Source: an uncultured Streptococcus sp. (GTDB lineage: Bacteria > Bacillota > Bacilli > Lactobacillales > Streptococcaceae). From it: a DNA stretch of 13,737 nucleotides. Location: positions 1-13,737 of the forward strand of contig CAAEFF010000141.1 of assembly GCA_900755085.1 (NCBI GenBank). Reading direction: 5' to 3'. The notes beneath the pieces are model-generated. The model did no database searches and was not told the origin of the DNA. It worked only from the letters and a program-made list of their open reading frames with translations. Below, in pieces: positions 6,188 through 13,737 of the stretch; the stretch's first letter is position 1, and each line of letters starts with the position of its first letter. The translations under genes were made by a program, and so were the position numbers.

Positions 6188-7887
6188 TGAACAAACTCAT
6201 TGAGCTTATTGAAAAAGGGAAACCATTCTTTGAGAAGATTTCTCGTAATAAATATTTGCGAGCGATTCGTGATGGTTTCATTGCAGGGATGCCTGTAATC
6301 TTGTTCTCATCTATCTTCATCCTGATTGCGTATGTACCAAACGCATGGGGATTCCACTGGTCTAAAGATATTGAAACATTCTTGATGACTCCATATAACT
6401 ATTCTATGGGCATCTTGGCCTTCTTCGTTGGTGGTACAACGGCCAAGGCTTTGACTGATTCAATGAACCGTGACCTCCCAGCAACCAACCAAATCAACTT
6501 CATTTCTACAATGTTGGCTTCTATGGTTGGCTTCTTGCTCATGGCTGCAGAACCTGCTAAAGATGGCGGATTCTTAACAGCATTCATGGGGACTAAAGGG
6601 TTGCTAACAGCCTTTATTGCTGCATTCGTTACTGTTAATGTTTACAAAGTCTGTGTGAAAAACAATGTGACGATCCGCATGCCGGACGAGGTTCCACCAA
6701 ATATTTCACAAGTATTTAAAGACTTGATTCCATTTACATTGTCAGTTGTACTCTTGTATGCACTTGAATTAGTTGTGAAAGCAAGCCTTCATGTAACGGT
6801 TGCTGAATCAATCGGTACTCTTATTGCTCCACTCTTCTCAGCTGCAGACGGTTACCTTGGTATTACCTTCATCTTTGGTGCTTATGCCTTCTTCTGGTTT
6901 GTAGGGATCCATGGTCCTTCAATCGTAGAACCAGCGATCGCTGCAATTACTTACGCAAATATTGATAACAACTTACATTTGATTCAAGCTGGACAACATG
7001 CCGATAAAGTCATCACATCTGGTACTCAAATGTTTATCGTTACCATGGGTGGTACTGGTGCAACCTTGATTGTTCCATTCCTCTTCATGTGGTTGTGTAA
7101 ATCAGAACGGAACCGTGCAATCGGACGTGCTTCTGTTGTTCCTACATTCTTTGGTGTAAACGAACCAATCTTGTTTGGTGCTCCAATTGTATTGAACCCA
7201 ATCTTCTTTGTTCCATTTATCTTTGCTCCAATTGCAAACGTATGGATCTTCAAATTCTTCGTTGATACTTTGGGAATGAACTCATTCTCTGCTAACCTTC
7301 CATGGGTAACACCTGGACCTCTTGGTATTGTTCTTGGTACAAACTTCCAAGTACTTTCCTTCATCCTTGCTGCACTTCTTGTTGTAGTGGACATTGTTAT
7401 TTACTATCCATTCGTTAAAGTTTACGATGAACAAATTCTTGAAGAAGAACGTTCAGGTAAATCAAACGATAGCTTGAAAGAAAAAGTTGCTGCAAACTTT
7501 AACACTGCTAAAGCAGATGCTATTCTTGAAAAAGCTGGTGTTGAAGATGAACCAGCTCAAAACAATATCACAAAAGAAACAAACGTATTGGTTCTTTGTG
7601 CAGGTGGTGGAACTAGTGGACTTCTTGCCAATGCTTTGAATAAAGCTGCTGCAGAATACAATGTTCCTGTGAAGGCTGCTGCTGGTGGCTACGGTGCTCA
7701 CCGTGAAATGTTACCAGAATTTGACCTTGTTATCCTTGCTCCTCAAGTAGCTTCAAACTATGAAGATATGAAGGCTGAAACAGATAAACTTGGAATCAAA
7801 TTGGCTAAGACTGAAGGAGCTCAATACATCAAGTTGACTCGTGATGGTAAAGGCGCTCTTGCATTCGTTCAAGAACAATTTCAATAA
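6187..7887 (+). CDS. lacE: Lactose-specific PTS enzyme IICB (LacE)
   Basis: A 566-residue membrane permease that imports lactose with phosphorylation, releasing lactose-6-phosphate in the cytoplasm. The IIC part (about 1-420) has many hydrophobic segments, with [11 protein letters not shown], His242 in [10 protein letters not shown] and Glu326 in [11 protein letters not shown] as conserved substrate-site motifs. A charged linker of about 45 residues leads to the IIB domain (about 465-566), whose phosphorylated cysteine is Cys471 in [12 protein letters not shown]. Domain order and length match LacE. It overlaps lacF by one base. The 102-base gap to lacG contains a terminator-like hairpin, so lacE may be expressed more than lacG. 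Confidence 0.96.
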   Translation: MNKLIELIEKGKPFFEKISRNKYLRAIRDGFIAGMPVILFSSIFILIAYVPNAWGFHWSKDIETFLMTPYNYSMGILAFFVGGTTAKALTDSMNRDLPATNQINFISTMLASMVGFLLMAAEPAKDGGFLTAFMGTKGLLTAFIAAFVTVNVYKVCVKNNVTIRMPDEVPPNISQVFKDLIPFTLSVVLLYALELVVKASLHVTVAESIGTLIAPLFSAADGYLGITFIFGAYAFFWFVGIHGPSIVEPAIAAITYANIDNNLHLIQAGQHADKVITSGTQMFIVTMGGTGATLIVPFLFMWLCKSERNRAIGRASVVPTFFGVNEPILFGAPIVLNPIFFVPFIFAPIANVWIFKFFVDTLGMNSFSANLPWVTPGPLGIVLGTNFQVLSFILAALLVVVDIVIYYPFVKVYDEQILEEERSGKSNDSLKEKVAANFNTAKADAILEKAGVEDEPAQNNITKETNVLVLCAGGGTSGLLANALNKAAAEYNVPVKAAAGGYGAHREMLPEFDLVILAPQVASNYEDMKAETDKLGIKLAKTEGAQYIKLTRDGKGALAFVQEQFQ

Positions 7888-7909
7888 TAAATAGATTTAC
7901 TGTTGATTG

Positions 7910-9396
<1,487 letters not shown>

Positions 9397-9540
9397 CCTC
9401 ACTTGAAGGTATCCTATTTTGTTATCCAATACTCTAGAAAAGGTCAAGGATTTTCATAAAATGATTTTTGAAAAAGTCTGTATCGTTTGTTTCGATGTAG
9501 ATTTTTTCCCTTTTCAATAACAAAAAGAAAGGAATTGATT

Positions 9541-10425
9541 GTGACGATTGAATTAAAAAATGACTACTTAACTGTCCAATTCCAAGAAGTCGGAGGAGCC
9601 CTTTCTTCCATTAAGGACAAAGACGGGGTTGAATACCTCTGGCAAGGGGATGCAACTTATTGGAGTGGCCAAGCACCAGTCTTATTCCCAAATTGCGGAA
9701 GTGTTCGTGACGATAAGGCTTTGTTTGGCCAAAAAGTGGGTCAGCTTCCAAGACATGGATTGGTCCGCAAAAAAACATTCCAGGCTCATCCTGTAAACGA
9801 TCACCAAGTGAAGTTTACGATTGAAGATACTCCAGAGATGTTTGAGCAATATCCTTATCATTTTAAGTTGAGTATTTTGTATACTTTGAAAGAAAAATCA
9901 ATTGTAACAGAATACATTGTTGAAAATCTTTCAGATGAAGTGATGCCTTACTTTATTGGTGGTCACCCAGGTTTCAATTGCCCTCTTCTTGCGGATGAAG
10001 CTTATGAAGATTATTATTTGGAATTTGAAAATGAGGAAACTTGTACAGTTCCAAAACAATTTCCTGATACAGGGCTTTTAGATGTACAAGATCGTACGCC
10101 GTTCTTGCAAGGTCAAAAAACACTTGATTTGGACTTCAAGATTTTTGAAAAAGATGCGGTAACGCTTGATCAATTGTCCTCAAGAAGTATCCGTCTGAAA
10201 TCGAAAAAGCATGATAAGGGAATTCAGTTGCAATTTAAGGATTTCCCTCATCTGATCCTATGGTCTACAACCAATAAAGGTCCATTCATAGCTTTGGAAC
10301 CTTGGAGTGGTCTATCTACCTCTTTAGAGGAATCTGACCAGTTTGATCAAAAACGGGATGTATCATTTGTTGAACCAAAGCAAGCTGATCGAAAGAGTTT
10401 TGTCATTGAAGTGCTAGGAATCTAG
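9541..10425 (+). CDS. lacX: Aldose 1-epimerase-like protein LacX
   Basis: A 294-residue protein of the galactose mutarotase-like fold. His72 in PRHGLVR, His142 in GGHPGFNCP and Glu253 in ALEPWSGL occupy the positions of the catalytic histidines and glutamate of aldose epimerases. Overall sequence and operon position match LacX, the last gene of the lactococcal and streptococcal lac operon, often annotated galM. It may interconvert anomers of galactose or its 6-phosphate, but the substrate is not established. The GTG at 9541 follows AAAGGA (9528-9533) by 7 bases. An upstream extension to 9487 has no ribosome site and unlike-family residues. The 144-base gap after lacG shows no convincing terminator, so it is co-transcribed. 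Confidence 0.88.
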   Translation: MTIELKNDYLTVQFQEVGGALSSIKDKDGVEYLWQGDATYWSGQAPVLFPNCGSVRDDKALFGQKVGQLPRHGLVRKKTFQAHPVNDHQVKFTIEDTPEMFEQYPYHFKLSILYTLKEKSIVTEYIVENLSDEVMPYFIGGHPGFNCPLLADEAYEDYYLEFENEETCTVPKQFPDTGLLDVQDRTPFLQGQKTLDLDFKIFEKDAVTLDQLSSRSIRLKSKKHDKGIQLQFKDFPHLILWSTTNKGPFIALEPWSGLSTSLEESDQFDQKRDVSFVEPKQADRKSFVIEVLGI

Positions 10426-10446
10426 CCTTTATCATACTTGTTTATT

Positions 10447-10517
10447 AGCGATAGTCCAAGATCTCCCTCCTTTAAAATAATGTTCAATTGAGACAATTTT
10501 TGACTTGGACTATCGTT
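10447..10517. repeat. Long perfect inverted repeat downstream of lacX
   Basis: CGATAGTCCAAG (10449-10460) pairs perfectly with CTTGGACTATCG (10504-10515), extendable by G-U and A-T pairs to 10447 and 10517. An inner stem pairs TCTC (10462-10465) with GAGA (10490-10493). No T-run follows on the plus strand, so it is not a classical terminator. It stands about 20 bases after the lacX stop and just before the real terminator. It could stabilise the lac mRNA or be a relic of an inserted element. Confidence 0.6.
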
Positions 10518-10557
10518 GATTGTAGATGATAGCGATGGAAAGTTTGATTGAAAACAG

Positions 10558-10609
10558 AAGAACAAGACTGAATGAATGTTATTCAAAGATTTATTCAGTC
10601 TTGTTTTTT
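10558..10609 (+). terminator. Main lac operon terminator
   Basis: AACAAGACTGAAT (10561-10573) pairs perfectly with ATTCAGTCTTGTT (10593-10605) and ends in TTTTTT (10604-10609). The 13-bp stem extends outward through weaker pairs to 10558. This is the clear end of the lacT-X transcript. Confidence 0.9.
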
Positions 10610-10669
10610 ATATGGTGATCAAGCTATAATTTAATCGAAAGTGCTAAAAATACGATTTTATTAGTCGAC

Positions 10670-10804
10670 TAAACAAAATTTTATCACACTGGATTTTATA
10701 AAATTAACCAACTGTCTGCCTACAAAACGATTATTTCAGATGCGGTCCCGGATCCTAAAATGTTGGCTGCGGCAGAGGACTGTGGGACGGAATGGATTTA
10801 CTAA
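10670..10804 (+). pseudogene. Remnant of an unidentified gene (C-terminal end only)
   Basis: Between TAA at 10670-10672 and TAA at 10802-10804, one frame encodes 43 residues ending in a protein-like run (NQLSAYKTIISDAVPDPK, then MLAAAEDCGTEWIY). From about 10735 to 10795 the DNA is clearly richer in G+C than the A+T-rich flanks. There is no start with a ribosome site, and the upstream part degenerates. It looks like the preserved 3' end of a gene lost by deletion. I do not recognise the family. Confidence 0.4.
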
Positions 10805-10963
10805 GAGTAAGAATTCAAATTGAATGATAAAAGGGAGATTAGCACAGTAATTAATTTAAGAAATGAACTGTAATCTGTGGATAACTTGTTTAAGCTCTCA
10901 ACAGACAAACATGTTTATCAATCAGACTGCGTTTCTTGCAATGTATCATATAAATAGTTAAAC

Positions 10964-11004
10964 AAAAGGTAATTTACTGTCCAATTTAGTAAATTACCTT
11001 TTTT
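10964..11004. terminator. Bidirectional terminator, mainly for the minus-strand PTS operon
   Basis: AAAAGGTAATTTACT (10964-10978) and AGTAAATTACCTTTT (10988-11002) form a perfect 15-bp stem with a 9-nt loop. On the plus strand it ends in TTTTTT, and on the minus strand in TTTTGTTT. It lies about 30 bases beyond the IIC stop codon at 11036-11038. It also isolates this operon from lac. Confidence 0.88.
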
Positions 11005-11035
11005 ATATTCATCAGTCGATTTATGAGATTGTCTC

Positions 11036-12391
11036 TTAGTCTAATTGTACTTTATCTGCCATTTTAACGAAAGGTAGATACATAAAGGTGCAAATAGCTA
11101 AGCAGACAACAGAAAGTATAATAGAACGCCAATCAAATCCGGTAGAGAAGAAACCGTATAGAATTGGAGGCATTACCCATGTTACGTTTTGAGTTACCGG
11201 AGACACTAGTCCAAATGAAGTAGCAAAGTAGGCAACGGTAACCATTAGACATGGACCAAGAAGGTAAGGGATAAATAGTAATGGATTCAATACGACTGGA
11301 AGACCATAATTGACAGGTTCACCAATGTTAAACAATCCAGGTGCAAGCCCTAGTTTTGCCACTTCTCTATAGTGTTTGTTTTTAGAAGCGATTAAAATAG
11401 CAATGACTAAACCAAGTCCATCAAACCAAACAAATGCACCAAATGAACCGCTATTCCATAGGTAAGGAATAGCTTCGCCCTTTTGAAAGGCTTCCAAGTT
11501 TGCTAGCATCGCTACCCCAAATAATCCCTCCATAATTGGAGCTAAGACATTTCCCCCGTGTAGTCCAAAGAACCAGAATAATTTATTTAGGAATACCATT
11601 AAAATAACAGCAAAGAATGTTTGAGATAGACCTAATAAAGGAGTTTGAAGTACTTTATAAATCCAATCGATAAGAATGTCATGACTAAAGCCATTAAAGA
11701 CATAGGTGAAAATTGCTACAAAATACATAGCAATAAAACCTGGGATAATTGAAAGAAAAGCTTTTGAAATTGCTGGTGGAACTGATTCTGGAAGTTTGAT
11801 AACCCAATTCTTGTTAACTGCTTTACAGAAGATAATAGAAGCCACAAATCCAATTAATATTGCTGTAAAATATCCTCTTGCATTAATGTGATTTCCTGGA
11901 AGAATATTTCCGACAGTTACTAATAGTTTGTTTCCTTCTACAGAAATATTATCAATTCCCTTAAGGACACTACTTAAATGAGTAGATCCAAGATTCTTGA
12001 TATCAAAAGTTTGAACGGTACTATTTCCGATTGAAATGATGAAAGAAGCTAAGGCAATAAGACCGGATGATGTTGTATCAGTCTTATAAATTTTAGCAAC
12101 GTTTACTCCGAGACAGTAAACAAATAAAAGTGAAACAATTGGAATACTACCTTTAAAGACTAAATTGTTGATATCGACTAGCCATTGAAAAGTAGAAGTG
12201 ATGGACGTCAAGCCAAATTGTTGTGGCAAATCTACTAAAAACGCATTTAACAGTAGTGCGAGTGATCCTGCCATGATACAGGGCATTGTTCCAACGAACG
12301 AATCACGTAGGGCAACAAGAAAGCGCTGATTTCCGACTTTACCAGCAATAGGTGCTAATTTTTCTTGTAATTTATTTAGGAAAGAATTCAT
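11036..12391 (-). CDS. PTS lactose/cellobiose-family enzyme IIC
   Basis: A 451-residue integral membrane permease with about ten hydrophobic segments and no attached IIB domain. It has the family's motifs: IKLPESVPPAIS (199-210), FGLHGGNVLAP (275-285) and FNIGEPVNYGLPVVLNP (354-370) with Glu358. These correspond to the substrate-site motifs of LacE and ChbC. It imports and phosphorylates a sugar together with the separate IIB encoded 66 bases upstream. The substrate cannot be read from sequence. Cellobiose-type labels in this family are often only guesses. Ribosome site GGAGG precedes the ATG. It is the last gene of its operon, followed by a bidirectional terminator. Confidence 0.9.
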   Translation of the reverse strand: MNSFLNKLQEKLAPIAGKVGNQRFLVALRDSFVGTMPCIMAGSLALLLNAFLVDLPQQFGLTSITSTFQWLVDINNLVFKGSIPIVSLLFVYCLGVNVAKIYKTDTTSSGLIALASFIISIGNSTVQTFDIKNLGSTHLSSVLKGIDNISVEGNKLLVTVGNILPGNHINARGYFTAILIGFVASIIFCKAVNKNWVIKLPESVPPAISKAFLSIIPGFIAMYFVAIFTYVFNGFSHDILIDWIYKVLQTPLLGLSQTFFAVILMVFLNKLFWFFGLHGGNVLAPIMEGLFGVAMLANLEAFQKGEAIPYLWNSGSFGAFVWFDGLGLVIAILIASKNKHYREVAKLGLAPGLFNIGEPVNYGLPVVLNPLLFIPYLLGPCLMVTVAYFATSFGLVSPVTQNVTWVMPPILYGFFSTGFDWRSIILSVVCLAICTFMYLPFVKMADKVQLD

Positions 12392-12457
12392 GGTGTTTCC
12401 TCCAAATTTATGATTTAGATTAATTGGTATTATAAAGGGAAATTGTTGACTATGATA

Positions 12458-12784
12458 TTATTGTTCTTTGATTTTGTCTAAAGCAAATTCAAGTACTTTC
12501 TTACCATTCATCATTCCATAATCAATTGTAGGTATACTTGCGATTGGGAATGATTCTGCTTCAAACTTAACTTTTAAGTCACTTAGCATATAGCTCACTT
12601 GAGGTCCTAACAGAAGGACATCAATGTGTTTTTCTTCTGTATAATCCATAATTTCAGAAGCAGGAATAGCAAATATTTCGGCTGTAACCCCTTGTTCTTC
12701 AGCTGCTTGTTGCATTTTTGTAACTAATAGACTAGTGCTCATACCTGCTGCACAAGCCAACATGATTGTAATTTTTGAATCCAT
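12458..12784 (-). CDS. PTS lactose/cellobiose-family enzyme IIB
   Basis: A 108-residue cytoplasmic IIB protein. Cys11 in MLACAAGMSTSLLVTKM is the phosphorylated cysteine, and the following loop binds the phosphate. VLLLGPQVSYML (56-67) is the second conserved motif. Phosphate comes from a IIA and is passed to the sugar held by the adjacent IIC. No IIA gene is visible with it, so a IIA outside the window, or LacF, which belongs to the same PTS family, would have to serve. AGAAAGGAAA precedes the ATG, and the upstream gene ends 14 bases before it. Confidence 0.93.
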   Translation of the reverse strand: MDSKITIMLACAAGMSTSLLVTKMQQAAEEQGVTAEIFAIPASEIMDYTEEKHIDVLLLGPQVSYMLSDLKVKFEAESFPIASIPTIDYGMMNGKKVLEFALDKIKEQ

Positions 12785-12798
12785 AATAATTTCCTTTC

Positions 12799-13695
12799 TT
12801 AACGATTAATAGATCTTGCTATTCGAGAGATCGTATGCCGAACCCCTCTAATTGCTGTACTTAATGTATAAATATTTTCGATTGGTGCTACACCTCCATA
12901 TCCTGCGTCACCAATATGTTGAATATCAACACCTCCTATTTTATTTCGAATTGCAATTTCTTTAATGACGTCGGTATCAGATGTTTCTTGGCTTGTTCCA
13001 ATAGCGCTTAAAACGAGTCCACCTTTTTCATGGACTAGATCTGATATCTGACGTAATTCACGATCATTAAACGATGGAACGGTTCCAACAGCAGGAACTA
13101 GGATAATATCTGCACCAGCATCTAGTAATTGTTCAACTGTTTGAATGTTTACTACAGGTTCCTTTACTCCTGCTCCATGCATCTTCCCGGCTATAATTAA
13201 TCCTGAAAAATACTGTTTAGCTTGCTTAGTAGCGGATATAATAGCGTCATTACTAACTCCAGTACCAGGATTACCTGTTAAACATACGAAATCAAATCCT
13301 AATTGATCAATTGCTTTGAAGGTTTCAATGCTAGCTTGACGTCCTTCAGGGATCTTTTGTATAGTTTCAGATGCTATGATATCCTCACTTACGGGTTCGA
13401 GATTAATTCCTATAGGACAGCCTACTAATCTTTTTAGTTCTAATACTACATTAGGGATGTCTTTGTCGATTCCAAAAATGAAGGGATGGAAAGCATCAAA
13501 ACAGTTTAATAATATTAAGTCTGCCCCAAAGGCTCTTGCAATTTCTGAATTGGTAATGCCTCCAATTGATGCTTCTCTAGTACAAACATTTTCAGATAAA
13601 ACGATTCTACCTTCACTTGCTTGTATACTTTTCTTGAGTTCATCTTTAGACATACTCAGGATTTCAGAAGCATTTGCACTTATGAATCTTTTCAT
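12799..13695 (-). CDS. Uncharacterised (beta/alpha)8-barrel-like protein, PTS-linked (DUF7916/'PEP phosphonomutase'-type)
   Basis: A 298-residue cytoplasmic protein. I count eight strand-like segments in the order expected of a TIM barrel: IVLSENV (31), LILLNCFD (60), PIGINLEP (94), FVCLTGNPGTG (136), LIIAGKMHGAG (166), ILVPAVGT (198), LVLSAIGT (227) and VDIQHIGDAGYGG (256). Glycine-rich ends of the last strands would suit phosphate binding. Relatives beside PTS IIB/IIC genes carry labels such as DUF7916 or PEP phosphonomutase, as far as I recall. The phosphonomutase function is unproven. By context it probably acts on the phosphorylated sugar brought in by this PTS, or regulates it. ATG at 13693-13695 follows AAGGAG. 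It is the first gene visible, and its promoter probably lies beyond or at the window edge. Confidence 0.72.
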   Translation of the reverse strand: MKRFISANASEILSMSKDELKKSIQASEGRIVLSENVCTREASIGGITNSEIARAFGADLILLNCFDAFHPFIFGIDKDIPNVVLELKRLVGCPIGINLEPVSEDIIASETIQKIPEGRQASIETFKAIDQLGFDFVCLTGNPGTGVSNDAIISATKQAKQYFSGLIIAGKMHGAGVKEPVVNIQTVEQLLDAGADIILVPAVGTVPSFNDRELRQISDLVHEKGGLVLSAIGTSQETSDTDVIKEIAIRNKIGGVDIQHIGDAGYGGVAPIENIYTLSTAIRGVRHTISRIARSINR

Positions 13696-13737
13696 TTTTT
13701 CTCCTTATGATGTCAAATGTAACATTATTTAATTTCA

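Noticed and set aside
9487..9540. 18-residue extension of LacX
   Set aside because: No ribosome site precedes it and it is unlike the family. The GTG at 9541 has AAAGGA at 7 bases and gives the usual N-terminus.
10876..10884. Perfect DnaA box (TTATCCACA on the minus strand)
   Set aside because: A single copy, with no cluster, no AT-rich unwinding region and no dnaA/dnaN genes nearby. A chance match is likely.
13376..13732. Plus-strand open frame opposite the barrel protein gene
   Set aside because: The minus-strand frame has a proper ribosome site, operon context and a regular strand-helix pattern. The plus-strand frame has none of these.

Overview
The window looks like the chromosome of a low-GC Gram-positive coccus, almost certainly a Streptococcus and perhaps an oral species. 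The evidence is A+T-rich DNA, strong AGGAGG-type ribosome binding sites, and protein sequences that read like streptococcal Lac proteins throughout. I assign no species.

Layout, left to right. (1) Positions 1-208 hold the last codons of a phosphoglucomutase-type gene and its terminator. (2) lacR, a DeoR-family repressor (387-1142), has its own promoter and a strong terminator. (3) lacABCD (1474-4356) encodes the tagatose-6-phosphate pathway and starts from a promoter whose -35 box lies inside a perfect inverted repeat. It appears to end at a terminator near 4453-4497. (4) A 636-base control region (4357-4992) carries a second promoter, a possible catabolite-repression site, and a ribonucleic antiterminator (RAT) that overlaps a long terminator. 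It controls lacT-lacF-lacE-lacG-lacX (4993-10425). (5) A gene-poor stretch (10426-11035) holds a long inverted repeat, the lac terminator, the remnant of an unidentified gene and a bidirectional terminator. (6) On the minus strand, an operon reads leftwards towards lac. It encodes an uncharacterised (beta/alpha)8-like protein, a PTS IIB and a PTS IIC. No IIA is present in the window, and the upstream end is not visible beyond 13695.

How the parts work together. LacF (IIA) and LacE (IICB) import lactose as lactose-6-phosphate. LacG splits it into glucose and galactose-6-phosphate. LacA/LacB isomerise the latter to tagatose-6-phosphate, LacC phosphorylates it, and LacD cleaves the bisphosphate into glyceraldehyde-3-phosphate and dihydroxyacetone phosphate. 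LacX is an epimerase-like accessory protein. Control appears layered: LacR at operator-like inverted repeats, LacT by antitermination at its own leader, and possibly CcpA at the lacT promoter. A terminator-like hairpin between lacE and lacG probably sets the ratio of transporter to hydrolase.

The lac genes are classical. The less-described parts are the split into two transcription units with the RAT in the middle of the cluster, the IIA-less PTS plus barrel-protein operon, and the remnant and inverted repeats between the two operons.
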